From the NCBI RefSeq assembly GCF_012103215.1, contig NZ_JAAVNE010000014.1, positions 51,615 to 115,614 on the forward strand: 64,000 nt of DNA, in the 5' to 3' direction. Made by a program: the position numbers and the translations under genes. The notes beneath the pieces were generated by a model. The model did not search any database and was not told the DNA's origin. It saw only the letters and a program-made list of their open reading frames with translations. Numbering within the stretch: position 1 is the stretch's first letter; every line of letters begins with the position of its first letter. This DNA comes from Falsiroseomonas selenitidurans. Lineage in GTDB: Bacteria > Pseudomonadota > Alphaproteobacteria > Acetobacterales > Acetobacteraceae. Below are positions 16,108 to 25,617 of the stretch, in pieces.

Positions 16108-17448
16108 ATGCAGGTCACCGAGCTTCCCGCCGAGGGGCTGAAAAGGGCGTTCCAGGTCGTCGTCCCGGCGGCCAGCCTCGCTGAAAAGCGCGACAAGCGC
16201 CTGAAGGAGCTTGGGGCGGACCTCCGCCTGCCCGGCTTCCGGCCCGGCAAGGTGCCCACCGCCGTGGTCAAGCAGCGCTATGGCCAGGCCGTGGCCGGCG
16301 AGGTGCTGGAACAGTCGGTGGATGACGCGACCCGCCAGGTGATCGCCGATCGCGGCCTGCGCCCGGCGACGCAGCCGAAGATCGAGCTGGTGAACTACAG
16401 CGAAGGCGCCGATCTGGAATACAAGATCGACCTGGAGCTGCTGCCCGAGATCGCGATGCCGGATTTCGCCGCCATCGTGCTGGAGCGCCAGAAGGCGACC
16501 CCGGGCGAGGCCGAGATCGACGCCTTCCTGGCCACCATGGCCGGCCGCCTGGCCAATCTCGAGGATGTGGCGGAACCCCGCCCCGCCGCGAAGGGCGAGA
16601 TGCTGGTGGTGGATTTCGAAGGCCGCACCAGGAACGAGGATGGCAGCCTGTCCGAGCCCTTCCCGGGCGGCACCGCCACGGACACCCCGATCGAGGTGGC
16701 GGGCGAGGGCTTCATCCCCGGCTTCACCGAGCAGCTGGAAGGCATGGCGCCGGGCGAGCAGAAGGACATCCAGGTGTCCTTCCCGGCCGAATACGGCTCC
16801 GCCGAGCTGGCCGGCAAGGATGCGGTCTTCGCCATCAGCGCCAAGGCGCTGAAGGTGAAGGTGCTGCCGGTGATGGACGATGAATTCGCCAAGCGCGTCG
16901 GCCTGGACGACATCGCCACCCTGCGCGGCAAGGTGGCGGAGAACCTGCAGGGCGAATACGACGCGCTGGCCCGCATGAAGGTGAAGCGCGCCCTGCTGGA
17001 CGCGCTGGCCGAGAAGGCGGTGTTCGAGGTGCCGCCGGGCATGGTGGCGGCCGAGTTCGAGCAGATCTGGCAGCGCGTTGAACAGGACCTCAAGGCCGGC
17101 CGCCTGGACGAGGACGACAAGGGCAAGGATGAGGAGACGCTGAAGGCGGACTACCGCGCCATCGCCGAGCGCCGCATCCGCCTGGGCCTGCTGCTGTCCG
17201 AGATCGGCCGCAGCAACAACATCCAGGTGACCAATGACGAGCTGGGCCAGGCGATGCGCCAGGAGGCCAGCCGCTACCAGGGCCAGGAAAAGCAGGTGCT
17301 GGAGTATTTCCGCAAGAACCCGCAAGCCGTCGAAAGCCTGCGGGCGCCGATCTTCGAGGAGAAGGTCGTCGACTACGTGCTGGAACTGGCCCAGGTGACC
17401 GAGACGCCGATCGCCCCGGCCGAACTGACGGCCCAGGCGGCCGGCTGA
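16108..17448 (+). CDS. tig: Trigger factor (ribosome-associated chaperone, peptidyl-prolyl isomerase)
   Basis: 446 residues, normal for the family (about 430-450). The ribosome-docking signature is present as GFRPGKVP (about residues 46-53). The FKBP-type isomerase domain covers about 150-245 (KGEMLVVDFEGRTRNEDG ... GEGFIPGFTEQLEGM), and the helical substrate-cradling arms fill the rest. Trigger factor binds L23 at the ribosome exit tunnel and shields nascent chains. AAGAAGG precedes ATG 16108. It heads a proteostasis cluster with clpP, clpX and lon, but has its own strong terminator, so clpP is transcribed separately. Confidence 0.97.
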   Translation: MQVTELPAEGLKRAFQVVVPAASLAEKRDKRLKELGADLRLPGFRPGKVPTAVVKQRYGQAVAGEVLEQSVDDATRQVIADRGLRPATQPKIELVNYSEGADLEYKIDLELLPEIAMPDFAAIVLERQKATPGEAEIDAFLATMAGRLANLEDVAEPRPAAKGEMLVVDFEGRTRNEDGSLSEPFPGGTATDTPIEVAGEGFIPGFTEQLEGMAPGEQKDIQVSFPAEYGSAELAGKDAVFAISAKALKVKVLPVMDDEFAKRVGLDDIATLRGKVAENLQGEYDALARMKVKRALLDALAEKAVFEVPPGMVAAEFEQIWQRVEQDLKAGRLDEDDKGKDEETLKADYRAIAERRIRLGLLLSEIGRSNNIQVTNDELGQAMRQEASRYQGQEKQVLEYFRKNPQAVESLRAPIFEEKVVDYVLELAQVTETPIAPAELTAQAAG

Positions 17449-17492
17449 GGCGCCGGGCCGGGGTTGCGAGCCGGCACCGGTCATCGATCGCG

Positions 17493-17534
17493 GCAAGCGG
17501 GGCGGCACCTTCGGGGCCGCCCCTGCTTGCTTTT
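17493..17534 (+). terminator. Rho-independent terminator of tig
   Basis: GCAAGC-GGGGCGGC (17493-17506) pairs with GCCGCCCC (17516-17523) and GCTTGC (17525-17530) with a single bulged T. An eight-base loop separates the arms and TTTT (17531-17534) follows. It lies 45 bases after the tig stop. Confidence 0.85.
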
Positions 17535-17759
17535 CGCCTGCCGCCGCCCCAGTTGAGCGCCCCGGTGCCGCCACCGTGAACCGGGCGGCGGGAACCGCGG
17601 AAGTGGGGCGGTTGAAGAAGGGGGGGCTTTGCGGGTCGCCCCGGTTTGCCCATCTTAAAGGGAATGGCAGAGATTCGCTGTCAGGCTCGGGGTGGCTGCG
17701 GCCCCGGACCGCGCGATTGCGCCCCGACCGGCAACGGAGGGGCATGAAAGGGACCACCG
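17535..17759 (+). promoter_or_regulatory. clpP upstream region with candidate heat-shock (sigma-32) promoter
   Basis: The 311-base gap between tig and clpP holds the tig terminator and then this non-coding stretch. The clearest signal is TTTG (17627-17630), 19 bases, CCATCT (17650-17655), close to the sigma-32 pattern CTTG...CCATNT. The lon upstream region has the same layout and spacing at 19942-19970. GGAGGGG (17736-17742) lies 17 bases before the ATG, too far to be an ideal ribosome site; AAAGGGA (17747-17753) is closer. No small gene is seen. Confidence 0.35.
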
Positions 17760-18404
17760 ATGCGTGACCGCGATCCGGTCGAGATCTACAACAACTCGCT
17801 CGTCCCGATGGTCGTCGAACAGACGGCGCGCGGCGAGCGGGCCTACGACATCTATTCGCGCCTGCTGAAGGAGCGGATCATCTTCCTGACCGGGCCGATC
17901 TACGACCAGGTTGCGTCGCTCATCTGTGCACAGCTGCTGTTCCTGGAAAGCGAGAACCCGAACAAGGACATCGCCTTCTACATCAACAGCCCGGGCGGCG
18001 TGGTGACGGCCGGCCTCGCGATGTACGACACGATGCAGTACATCCGCAGCCCGGTCTCCACCGTCTGCATCGGCATGGCGGCTTCCGCCGGCAGCCTGCT
18101 GCTGACGGCGGGTGCCAAGGGCAAGCGCTACGCCCTTCCGAACAGCCAGGTGATGATCCACCAGCCCTCCGGCGGCGCCCAGGGCCAGGCGACGGACATC
18201 GAGATCCAGGCGCGCGAGATCCTCAAGACCCGCGCGCGGCTGAACCAGATCTACGTGCACCATACCGGCCAGCCGATCGAGGAGATCGAGCGCAAGATGG
18301 AGCGCGACACCTATCTGTCGGCCGAGGAGGCGCGGGCCTTCGGGCTGATCGACCAGGTGGTGGAACAGCGGCCGGTGCCGCCCGCCGACCCGGCCAAGAT
18401 CTGA
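17760..18404 (+). CDS. clpP: ATP-dependent Clp protease proteolytic subunit ClpP
   Basis: 214 residues. The catalytic triad is visible: Ser109 in GMAASAGS, His134 in MIHQPSGGA and Asp183 in ERDTYLS. The N-terminal [27 protein letters not shown] start shows a short or absent propeptide and the axial loop. It forms the tetradecameric chamber that degrades proteins fed by ClpX or ClpA. clpX lies 223 bases downstream, as usual in proteobacteria. The ATG at 17760 gives the expected length. Confidence 0.98.
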   Translation: MRDRDPVEIYNNSLVPMVVEQTARGERAYDIYSRLLKERIIFLTGPIYDQVASLICAQLLFLESENPNKDIAFYINSPGGVVTAGLAMYDTMQYIRSPVSTVCIGMAASAGSLLLTAGAKGKRYALPNSQVMIHQPSGGAQGQATDIEIQAREILKTRARLNQIYVHHTGQPIEEIERKMERDTYLSAEEARAFGLIDQVVEQRPVPPADPAKI

Positions 18405-18479
18405 AGCCGGCGACCGGGGCCGGCAGGGGCGGATTCCGCGCCGCCCCCGGCACCGGTCGGATTGCCGTGCCTGGCCTGG

Positions 18480-18500
18480 CCCGGGGCGCCCCGCCCCGGG
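18480..18500 (+). repeat. GC-rich inverted repeat in the clpP-clpX gap
   Basis: CCCGGGGCG (18480-18488), loop CCC, CGCCCCGGG (18492-18500). No T tract follows. It could slow polymerase or mark an mRNA processing site between clpP and clpX. The rest of the 223-base gap shows no convincing promoter. Confidence 0.5.
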
Positions 18501-18627
18501 GCGGGTTGCACTTTCCCCCGCAGCGATGCGGGATTACACTCACATGTTGCCCTCCCCCCGGCCGGGGGGCGGGTGTCCCGGACCGCCGCTTGCCTGCGGG
18601 TCCCGGATAGAGGCTTTCGGAGCGCGC

Positions 18628-19884
18628 ATGAGCAAGTCCGGCGACTCGAAGAACACCCTGTATTGCTCGTTCTGCGGCAAGTCGCAGCACGAGGTCCGGA
18701 AGCTCATCGCCGGGCCCACCGTGTTCATCTGCGACGAATGCGTCGAGCTTTGCATGGACATCATCCGCGAGGAGCACAAGACGCACCTCGTGAAGTCGCG
18801 CGACGGCGTGCCGACGCCGCGCGAGATCTGCAAGGTGCTGGATGACTACGTGATCGGGCAGGACCACGCCAAGCGGGTTCTCTCCGTCGCAGTGCACAAC
18901 CACTACAAGCGGCTGGCGCATGGCGGCAAGACCGGCGAGGTCGAGATCGCCAAGTCCAACATCATGCTGGTCGGCCCCACCGGTTCGGGCAAGACGCTGC
19001 TGGCGCAGACCCTCGCCCGCATCCTCGACGTGCCCTTCACCATGGCGGACGCGACCACGCTGACGGAGGCCGGCTATGTGGGCGAGGATGTCGAGAACAT
19101 CATCCTCAAGCTGCTGCAGGCCGCCGACTACAATGTGGAACGCGCCCAGCGCGGCATCGTCTACATCGACGAGGTCGACAAGATCAGCCGCAAGTCGGAC
19201 AATCCCTCCATCACCCGCGACGTGAGCGGGGAGGGCGTGCAGCAGGCCCTGCTGAAGATCATGGAAGGCACCGTCGCCTCCGTGCCGCCGCAGGGCGGGC
19301 GCAAGCATCCGCAGCAGGAATTCCTGCAGGTGGACACGACCAACATCCTGTTCATCTGCGGCGGCGCCTTCGCGGGGCTGGAGAAGATCATCTCCGCCCG
19401 CGGCAAGGGCTCGGGCATCGGCTTCGGCTCCGAGGTCCGCGCCCCGGATGAGCGCCGCACGGGGGCCATCCTGCGTGAGGTGGAGCCCGAGGACCTGCTG
19501 AAGTTCGGCCTGATCCCCGAATTCATCGGCCGCCTGCCGGTGGTCGCGACGCTCGAGGACCTGGACGAGAAGGCGCTGATCGAGATCCTGACCAAGCCGA
19601 AGAACGCGCTGGTCAAGCAGTACCAGCGGCTGTTCGAGATGGAGGGCGCGAAGCTCACCTTCACCGAGGATGCCATGAAGTCCGTGGCGATCCGGGCCAT
19701 CCAGCGCCGCACCGGCGCGCGCGGGCTGCGTTCGATCATGGAGGCGATCCTGCTCTCCACCATGTTCGACCTGCCCGGCCTCGAGGATATCGAGGAGGTG
19801 GTGGTGAACCGCGAAGTGGCGGAGGGCCGCGCCAGCCCGCTCTACATCTATGGCGAGCGGCCGGCGGAGCAGTCCGCCGGGTGA
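18628..19884 (+). CDS. clpX: ClpX, AAA+ unfoldase of the ClpXP protease
   Basis: 418 residues from ATG 18628, the usual start ([20 protein letters not shown]); an open frame extends 34 codons upstream but is not family-like. The N-terminal zinc-binding domain has CSFCGK and CDECVELC. The AAA+ module shows Walker [13 protein letters not shown], the pore loop AGYVGEDVE, Walker [11 protein letters not shown], the RKHPQQEF segment, and the IGF ClpP-docking loop within [10 protein letters not shown]. It recognises tagged substrates, unfolds them and passes them into ClpP. Neighbouring clpP, tig and lon form the classic proteostasis cluster. Confidence 0.98.
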   Translation: MSKSGDSKNTLYCSFCGKSQHEVRKLIAGPTVFICDECVELCMDIIREEHKTHLVKSRDGVPTPREICKVLDDYVIGQDHAKRVLSVAVHNHYKRLAHGGKTGEVEIAKSNIMLVGPTGSGKTLLAQTLARILDVPFTMADATTLTEAGYVGEDVENIILKLLQAADYNVERAQRGIVYIDEVDKISRKSDNPSITRDVSGEGVQQALLKIMEGTVASVPPQGGRKHPQQEFLQVDTTNILFICGGAFAGLEKIISARGKGSGIGFGSEVRAPDERRTGAILREVEPEDLLKFGLIPEFIGRLPVVATLEDLDEKALIEILTKPKNALVKQYQRLFEMEGAKLTFTEDAMKSVAIRAIQRRTGARGLRSIMEAILLSTMFDLPGLEDIEEVVVNREVAEGRASPLYIYGERPAEQSAG

Positions 19885-19941
19885 TCTCCCGGGGCGCGCC
19901 CCTTCTGCCGCCCAGGCCCTTCCGGGGGTTGGATGTCGCGC

Positions 19942-19970
19942 CTTGTGGCATCGCCCTCGGGGGACCATCT
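19942..19970 (+). promoter_or_regulatory. Candidate sigma-32 promoter of lon
   Basis: CTTG (19942-19945), 19 bases, CCATCT (19965-19970). This matches the heat-shock sigma-factor pattern (CTTG, about 18-19 bases, CCATNT) and has the same spacing as the element before clpP. A TTGACA (19974-19979) just after it lacks a good -10 partner. lon is a known heat-shock gene in proteobacteria. Confidence 0.45.
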
Positions 19971-20076
19971 GATTTGACAATCCCGTGGCGTCGGGGGCCG
20001 TGCCGAGAACCAGGCCTCCCATGGTGGGTCGGCCTGGGGGCGGCTCCCGCGCCGATCGTCCCATGCGAGGTCCGAA

Positions 20077-22497
20077 ATGGCGGCCAATCCCACTGAACCC
20101 GTGCGCGGCGAACTGCTTCCCGTCCTGCCGCTGCGCGATATCGTCGTGTTTCCCCATATGATCGTGCCGCTCTTCGTCGGCCGCGAGAAATCCGTCCGCG
20201 CGCTGGAAGCGGTGATGCGCGACGACAAGCAGATCCTGCTTGTCGCGCAGAAGAACGCCGCGCAGGACGACCCGGGGGCGGAGGACCTGTACCAGGTCGG
20301 CACCGTCTCCACCGTGCTGCAATTGCTGAAGCTGCCCGACGGCACGGTGAAGGTGCTGGTGGAAGGCGGCAAGCGCGCCCGCATCGCCGCCTACAAGGGC
20401 ACCGATCCCTACTTCGAAGCCTTCGCCGCCACGACGGAGGAGGTGAAGCCGGAGGGACGTGAGCTGGAGGCGCTGGCCCGCACCGTGGTCGCGCAGTTCG
20501 AGCAGTACATCAAGCTGAACAAGAAGATCGCGCCGGAGGTGCTGGTCTCGATCAACCAGATCGAGGAGCCGGCCAAGCTGGCCGACACGGTGGCGAGCCA
20601 CCTGAACCTCAAGATCTCCGAGAAGCAGGAACTGCTGGAGATCGAGGGCGTCGGCCCGCGGCTCGAACGCGTCTTCGCCCACATGGAATCCGAGATCGGC
20701 GTCCTGCAGGTGGAGAAGCGCATCCGCTCGCGCGTCAAGCGCCAGATGGAGAAGACGCAGCGCGAGTACTACCTGAACGAGCAGCTGAAGGCGATCCAGA
20801 AGGAGCTGGGCGAGGGCGAGGAGGGCAAGGACGAATCGGCGGAGCTGGAGGCCCGGATCAAGGCCACCAAGCTGTCGAAGGAGGCCCGCGAGAAGGCGAT
20901 GGCCGAGCTGAAGAAGCTCAAGACCATGAGCCCGATGTCGGCCGAGGCGACCGTGGTCCGCAACTACCTCGACTGGATGCTGTCCATCCCGTGGAAGAAG
21001 AAGACCAAGATCCGCAACGACATCGTCGCGGCGGAGCAGGTGCTGGACGCGGACCACTACGGCCTTGAGAAGATCAAGGAACGGATCATCGAGTACTTGG
21101 CGGTGCAGACCCGCAGCCCGAAGATCCGCGGCCCCATTCTGTGCCTGGTCGGCCCGCCCGGCGTGGGCAAGACCTCGCTCGGCAAGTCTATCGCCAAGGC
21201 GACCGGCCGCAACTTCGTGCGCATGAGCCTCGGCGGCGTGCGGGACGAGGCGGAGGTGCGCGGCCACCGGCGGACCTATATCGGCTCCATGCCCGGCAAG
21301 GTGCTGCAGGGGATGAAGAAGGCGAAGTCCTCCAACCCGCTGTTCCTGCTGGATGAGATCGACAAGCTGGGCGCCGACTGGCGCGGCGACCCGTCCTCCG
21401 CCCTGCTCGAAGTGCTGGACCCGGAGCAGAACGGCACCTTCAACGACCATTACCTGGAGGTCGATTACGACCTGTCGGACGTGATGTTCGTGACCACGGC
21501 CAACAGCCTGCGCATGCCGCAGCCGCTGCTGGACCGCATGGAGATCATCCGCATCCCCGGCTACACCGAGGATGAGAAGGTGGAGATCGCCAAGCGCCAC
21601 CTGATCCCCAAGGTCAGCGAGGCGAATGGCCTGAAGACGCTGGAGTGGAGCATCTCCGAGGAGGCGCTGCGCGACCTGGTGCGCTACCACACGCGCGAGG
21701 CGGGCGTGCGCAACCTGGAGCGCGAACTGGCCGGCATCGCCCGCAAGGCGGTGAAGGAGATCGTCTCGAAGAAGTCCAAGAAGGTGGCGGTCACCATCAA
21801 GAACCTGGACAAGTTCGCGGGCGTGCGGAAGTACCGCTACGGCGAGGCCGAGGCGGAGGACATGGTGGGCGTCGTCACCGGCCTGGCCTGGACCGAGGTG
21901 GGCGGCGAGATCTTGACCATCGAATCCGTCGTCGTGCCGGGCAAGGGCGCGACGAAGACCACCGGCAAGCTGGGTGACGTCATGCAGGAGAGCGTCTCGG
22001 CCGCGCTGTCCTATGTGCGAAGCCGCTCGATCACCTTCGGCATCAAGCCGACGATCTTCGAGAAGCGGGACATCCATGTGCACGTGCCGGAAGGTGCGAC
22101 GCCGAAGGATGGGCCTTCCGCCGGCGTGGCGATGGCGACCTCCATCGTCTCCGTCCTCACCGGCATCCCGGTGCGCCGGGACATCGCGATGACCGGCGAG
22201 ATCACGCTGCGGGGGCGGATCCTGCCGATCGGCGGGTTGAAGGAGAAGCTGCTGGCGGCGCTGCGGGCCGGCGTCACCACGGTGTTCATCCCGAAGGAGA
22301 ATGAAAAGGATCTCGCCGAGATCCCGGACAATGTGAAGAAGAACCTGACCATCCTGGCGGTCAGCCATGCCGACGAGGTGATCTCCCAGGCCCTGGTGCG
22401 CAAGCCCGAGGCGATCACCTGGGAGGAGCCGGCCGAGCCCGCCACGGCGGCTTCCGGCGGCGGCAAGGATGACGGCGCGACCGTCCGCCCGCACTGA
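20077..22497 (+). CDS. lon: Lon protease (endopeptidase La)
   Basis: 806 residues, standard for LonA. The N-terminal substrate domain starts [21 protein letters not shown] (written in part). The AAA+ domain has Walker [14 protein letters not shown], Walker [12 protein letters not shown] and the YIGSMPGK loop. The C-terminal protease domain has the catalytic Ser in [10 protein letters not shown] and the downstream catalytic Lys in the [10 protein letters not shown] region (Ser-Lys dyad). It degrades misfolded and regulatory proteins in the cytoplasm. GCGAGG precedes ATG 20077. It is followed by a strong terminator and the HU gene. Confidence 0.98.
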   Translation: MAANPTEPVRGELLPVLPLRDIVVFPHMIVPLFVGREKSVRALEAVMRDDKQILLVAQKNAAQDDPGAEDLYQVGTVSTVLQLLKLPDGTVKVLVEGGKRARIAAYKGTDPYFEAFAATTEEVKPEGRELEALARTVVAQFEQYIKLNKKIAPEVLVSINQIEEPAKLADTVASHLNLKISEKQELLEIEGVGPRLERVFAHMESEIGVLQVEKRIRSRVKRQMEKTQREYYLNEQLKAIQKELGEGEEGKDESAELEARIKATKLSKEAREKAMAELKKLKTMSPMSAEATVVRNYLDWMLSIPWKKKTKIRNDIVAAEQVLDADHYGLEKIKERIIEYLAVQTRSPKIRGPILCLVGPPGVGKTSLGKSIAKATGRNFVRMSLGGVRDEAEVRGHRRTYIGSMPGKVLQGMKKAKSSNPLFLLDEIDKLGADWRGDPSSALLEVLDPEQNGTFNDHYLEVDYDLSDVMFVTTANSLRMPQPLLDRMEIIRIPGYTEDEKVEIAKRHLIPKVSEANGLKTLEWSISEEALRDLVRYHTREAGVRNLERELAGIARKAVKEIVSKKSKKVAVTIKNLDKFAGVRKYRYGEAEAEDMVGVVTGLAWTEVGGEILTIESVVVPGKGATKTTGKLGDVMQESVSAALSYVRSRSITFGIKPTIFEKRDIHVHVPEGATPKDGPSAGVAMATSIVSVLTGIPVRRDIAMTGEITLRGRILPIGGLKEKLLAALRAGVTTVFIPKENEKDLAEIPDNVKKNLTILAVSHADEVISQALVRKPEAITWEEPAEPATAASGGGKDDGATVRPH

Positions 22498-22517
22498 GGT
22501 TCTGGCCCATTTGCAGA

Positions 22518-22548
22518 GGGGCGTCCGCCGCGAGGCGGGCGCCCCTTT
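22518..22548 (+). terminator. Rho-independent terminator of lon
   Basis: GGGGCGTCCGCC (22518-22529), loop GCGA, GGCGGGCGCCCC (22534-22545), then TTT. Twelve pairs with one T-G wobble, 20 bases after the lon stop. Confidence 0.85.
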
Positions 22549-22672
22549 CGCATGCGGGCCCGCCCAGGCGTGGCTTTCCCAGGCACCGGCGGGCGGGATG
22601 GCCGGCTGGGGCCTTTCCACCGCATGCGCCGCACGAATGGCGGATATCCGCCAGGAATCCGGGCTGGCGACG

Positions 22673-22702
22673 TTGACGCCGCAGAAACGCGGCTCCTAGT
22701 GT
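22673..22702 (+). promoter_or_regulatory. Candidate promoter of the HU gene
   Basis: TTGACG (22673-22678), 18 bases, TAGTGT (22697-22702). It leaves a 5' leader of about 65 bases with AAGGGGGG before the HU start codon. Confidence 0.45.
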
Positions 22703-22774
22703 GCCGCACGGCGGACCGGGATTCGGGTTCGTTCCACCACGCGCTATGCACAGGAACCTGAAGGGGGGTCCCAC

Positions 22775-23047
22775 ATGAACAAGCAGGATTTGGTCGCCGT
22801 CGTCGCGGAGGCTGCGGATCTGCCCAAGGCCAAGGCCAGCGACGTGCTGGACGCGGTGTTCCAGGCGATCGAGGCGGCGCTGAAGGAAAAGGCGGAGGTC
22901 CGGCTGGTGGGCTTCGGGACCTTCAGCACCTCCAAGCGCAAGGCCGGCAAGGGCCGCAACCCGCGCACGGGCGAGGAGATCAAGATCCCGGCGACGACCA
23001 CGGTGCGCTTCAAGGCCGGCAAGGGCCTGAAGGACGCCGTGAACTGA
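22775..23047 (+). CDS. hup: DNA-binding protein HU
   Basis: 90 residues, the canonical HU length. It begins MNKQDLVAVVAEAADLPKAK and has the beta-arm with the GRNPRTGEEIKIPATTTVRF region, containing the RNP tip that intercalates into DNA, and ends GKGLKDAVN. HU dimers bend and compact DNA. Position directly after lon is the conserved proteobacterial order (lon-hupB). It has its own promoter-like element and a terminator, so it is probably a single-gene unit. Confidence 0.97.
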   Translation: MNKQDLVAVVAEAADLPKAKASDVLDAVFQAIEAALKEKAEVRLVGFGTFSTSKRKAGKGRNPRTGEEIKIPATTTVRFKAGKGLKDAVN

Positions 23048-23073
23048 GCCGACCACGCCGCCAGGGTTGGTGA

Positions 23074-23102
23074 GGGGCCGGTCCCGCTGGGGCCGGCCCT
23101 TT
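23074..23102 (+). terminator. Rho-independent terminator of the HU gene
   Basis: GGGGCCGG (23074-23081) pairs with CCGGCCCT (23093-23100, first pair G-T), loop of 11 bases, then TT. It lies 27 bases after the stop. Confidence 0.75.
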
Positions 23103-23115
23103 CGCTGTTTGGGCC

Positions 23116-23144
23116 TTGGCGGCCGGCCGCCGGGCTTGTAGGGC
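23116..23144 (+). promoter_or_regulatory. Candidate tRNA-Val promoter
   Basis: TTGGCG (23116-23121), 17 bases, TAGGGC (23139-23144), ending 13 bases before the tRNA. Same -35 hexamer as at tRNA-Leu. Confidence 0.35.
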
Positions 23145-23157
23145 AGGGGCTGCGCGA

Positions 23158-23229
23158 GGGCGCTTAGCTCAGCGGTAGAGCGCCTGTCTTACACACAGGT
23201 GGTCGGCGGTTCGATCCCGTCAGCGCCCA
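23158..23229 (+). tRNA. tRNA-Val (anticodon UAC)
   Basis: Acceptor GGGCGCT (23158-23164) pairs with AGCGCCC (23222-23228), discriminator A at 23229, CCA not encoded. The anticodon arm CCTGT-CTTACAC-ACAGG gives TAC. D arm GCTC..GAGC and T arm GGCGGTTCGATCCCGTC are normal. A perfect CGCCCGCC/GGCGGGCG hairpin (23232-23251) follows immediately, without a T tract. Confidence 0.95.
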
Positions 23230-23581
23230 TTCGCCCGCCGCCAGGCGGGCGCCCCCACGTAACGATCCGTGATGCGTGCCGCACAAGGCTCCGGCCCGAT
23301 GGGCCAGGCGCGCGAAAGCGGGCCGCGGCAGGGCCGCGGAGCCAGGGGCCGCGGGGGCGGCCCGCCCGACACCGGGTATGAGCGCACCGTGCGACACCGC
23401 CGCAGGCGCAACCGGCAACGCGGCAGCGGCGGCAGGAAAGCGCTCGGTCAGCGCGCCGCCCTCACCGCCGATGCGCGAGGCGGCCGTCCAGGGGCGTTGC
23501 GGCGGGCGGCGGCGTTGAATACTGAATCGATTCATTGCGACTTCCGAAGACGAATCGTTCCTGTTAGGCTGGAAGGGCGCG
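23230..23581 (+). other. Non-coding region between tRNA-Val and the CsgG-like gene
   Basis: 352 bases without a credible gene. After the post-tRNA hairpin comes GC-rich sequence coding only low-complexity Arg/Gly frames. The last 70 bases are AT-richer and hold a perfect 12-bp palindrome TGAATCGATTCA (23523-23534) and a related half GAATCGTTC, then GGAAGG (23571-23576). This is probably the promoter/operator area of the lipoprotein pair; no clear -35/-10 pair stands out. Confidence 0.4.
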
Positions 23582-24457
23582 GTGCAGCCGCGCCCTGTGG
23601 TCATGCATGGAGTGAGGAACTTGTCTCGATTCTCCCGAACCGGCGCGGCGCTGTGTGGCCTTTTCCTGCTGATGACGCTCGCTGGCTGCGTTGAAGGCGT
23701 GACGCAGGGCACCGCCAGCGGCCCGGTCACCGGCTCCGCCGGCGGTGCCACCAGCGTGGGCGCTGATTCCAACCTGCAGCGCTGCCCGGAGACGCTGGGC
23801 ACGCTCGCCATCGATGATGGGCGCGAACGGGCCTGGTGGGGTGACTTCACCCGCAACACGCAGATCACCTCGATCGAGCCGATGGTGCGGCTGATCGTGC
23901 AGCAATCTAACTGCTTCCAGATCACCTCCGTCGGCAACAGCCGGCTGAACGATCGGATGACCGCGATCACGCGCCAGCAGCGGAGCGGCGAGTTCCGCGT
24001 CGGCTCGCGCCAGGGGCCGGGCCAGCGGGTTGCCGCCGATTACTACCTGGAGCCGACGATCCTGTTTGCCGGGGAGACGACGAGCGGCGACAGCCTGGTC
24101 GGCGGGCTTGGCGGGCAGGGGGGCATCTTCGGCAACCTTGCGGTGGGTGTGGCGCGCGCGGCGCTGCGGCAGAGCTCGACCTCCGTGAACATGTCGCTGT
24201 TCAGCATCCGTGCCGGCGTGCAGATCGCCGCCTCGGAGGGCAGTTCCACCTCCAGCGAGTTGTCGCGCACCCTGGCGGGGCTCGGGATCAACACCGGCGG
24301 CGCGGCGCTGAGCGCCTATGACCGCACGCCGCAGGGCCGGGCGACCGTTGCCGCCTTCGTCGATGCGTACAACAAGCTGGTGGTCGCGGTGCGCAACTAC
24401 CGGGCGCAGGAAATCCGCGGCGGCGCGGGCACCGGCGGCCGGCTGCGCGTGAACTGA
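23582..24457 (+). CDS. CsgG/HfaB-like outer-membrane lipoprotein
   Basis: Up to 291 residues. A lipoprotein signal ends in the lipobox LMTLAGC, so the mature N-terminus is lipidated. The body resembles CsgG/HfaB family proteins: LGTLAIDDGRERAWW, MVRLIVQQSNCFQITSVG, the polar DYYLEPTILF strand, and two alternate glycine-rich segments leading to a C-terminal AFVDAYNKLVVAVRNYR helix. CsgG forms the curli secretion pore and HfaB anchors the holdfast. The start is uncertain: GTG 23582 (GGAAGG five bases upstream), ATG 23603 or TTG 23621, the last giving the most compact signal peptide. No curli subunit genes are nearby. The Sel1-repeat gene begins on its stop codon. Confidence 0.7.
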   Translation: MQPRPVVMHGVRNLSRFSRTGAALCGLFLLMTLAGCVEGVTQGTASGPVTGSAGGATSVGADSNLQRCPETLGTLAIDDGRERAWWGDFTRNTQITSIEPMVRLIVQQSNCFQITSVGNSRLNDRMTAITRQQRSGEFRVGSRQGPGQRVAADYYLEPTILFAGETTSGDSLVGGLGGQGGIFGNLAVGVARAALRQSSTSVNMSLFSIRAGVQIAASEGSSTSSELSRTLAGLGINTGGAALSAYDRTPQGRATVAAFVDAYNKLVVAVRNYRAQEIRGGAGTGGRLRVN

Positions 24458-25419
24458 TGCGCGCGGCGCTCGCTCCTGCGCTCGGCCTGGCCCTGGGCCT
24501 GGCCGGCTGCGCGCCGCCGCCCACGGTCGGCGGCTTCGGGCCGGATGTCCGCATCTGCCAGGGCGCGGATTGCCGCGTCGTCTCCAATGCGGAGGCGCGG
24601 AGCGGCGAGCCGCAGACGGACCGGCGCGGCGAACGGCAATCGGACCCCGATCTCTACCGGGGTGAGAATGTGGCGCAGCTGCGCGCGGCGGCGGAATCGG
24701 GCGATGCGCGTGCCGCCTACAAGCTGGGGCAGGCGGCCGAATTCGGCCTGGGCGGGTCCGCCCGTCAGCCGGCGGAGGCGCTGCGCTGGTACGGGGTGGC
24801 CGCGCAGGCCGGCCTGCCCTGGGCGCAGTTCCGCCTGGCGGAGGCACTCGGCCGGGCGCCGGCCGGACGCCGCGACAATGGCCGCATCATCGAGCTGACC
24901 GCGGCCAGTGCCCGCGGCGGTGTGGCCCAGGCGGCCTACAACCTGGGCATGATGCATCTGGCCGGGCAGGGGGTGATGCGCGACGCCCAGGAAGCCGGGC
25001 GCTGGCTGCGCCTCGCGGCCGAGGAAGGGGTGCCGGAAGCCCAGTACAATCTCGGCCTGCTCTACTACCGGGGGGAGGGCGTGCCCCAGCAATTGTATGA
25101 TGCGCTGCAATTCATGCGGCGCGCGGCGGAAAGCGGCTATGTGCCCGCGCAGCGTGCGGTCGGGCGGCTCTACATGACCGGGCTCGACACCATGCGGCAG
25201 GACCTCCGGGAGGCGCGGACCTTCATGAGCCTGGCCGCCGCGGCCGGCGACAGCCAGGCGCGCGCCTGGATGCGGGAGATCGAGCGGGCGGAGCGGGAGC
25301 AGGAAGCCTATCGCCGGCAGCTCCAGGCGCAGGCCAACCAGACGGCCGCCTTGTTCGCCTCGGTCGCGCTGGCCGCTATGCTCGCGCCCCCGCCGGTGGT
25401 TGTTTATTCCCGCTGGTGA
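24457..25419 (+). CDS. Sel1-repeat lipoprotein
   Basis: 320 residues. The signal MRAALAPALGLALGLAGC ends in a lipobox, so it is a lipoprotein. From about residue 70 to 275 it carries about five Sel1-like repeats (for example AAYNLGMMHLAGQGVMRD and AQYNLGLLYYRGEGVPQ), which form a right-handed superhelix for protein binding. A charged helix (EIERAEREQEAYRRQ) and a hydrophobic C-terminal stretch ending YSRW follow. The ATG overlaps the stop of the CsgG-like gene by one base, so the two are made together and may form one envelope complex. That interaction is inference. Confidence 0.85.
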   Translation: MRAALAPALGLALGLAGCAPPPTVGGFGPDVRICQGADCRVVSNAEARSGEPQTDRRGERQSDPDLYRGENVAQLRAAAESGDARAAYKLGQAAEFGLGGSARQPAEALRWYGVAAQAGLPWAQFRLAEALGRAPAGRRDNGRIIELTAASARGGVAQAAYNLGMMHLAGQGVMRDAQEAGRWLRLAAEEGVPEAQYNLGLLYYRGEGVPQQLYDALQFMRRAAESGYVPAQRAVGRLYMTGLDTMRQDLREARTFMSLAAAAGDSQARAWMREIERAEREQEAYRRQLQAQANQTAALFASVALAAMLAPPPVVVYSRW

Positions 25420-25424
25420 GGGTG

Positions 25425-25453
25425 TTGACACCACCCGGCCCCGCCCGTATTCC
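25425..25453 (+). promoter_or_regulatory. Promoter of tRNA-Asp
   Basis: Consensus -35 TTGACA (25425-25430), exactly 17 bases, TATTCC (25448-25453). The predicted start is about 25460, which is the first base of the leader repeat that pairs with the trailer. Confidence 0.65.
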
Positions 25454-25459
25454 CGGTCC

Positions 25460-25561
<102 letters not shown>

Positions 25562-25617
25562 CCCCTTTTCCAGGCGATCCAGGGCGTGCACGTTGTTCGT
25601 GCGCGCCCCATATGCGT

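Noticed and set aside
18223..22620. A minus-strand open frame of about 1465 codons
   Set aside because: Antisense to clpX and lon, both of which are unmistakable; composition is not protein-like.
23269..23694. A small gene starting in the gap after tRNA-Val
   Set aside because: The frames there are Arg/Gly-rich low complexity with no family features and overlap the lipoprotein start.
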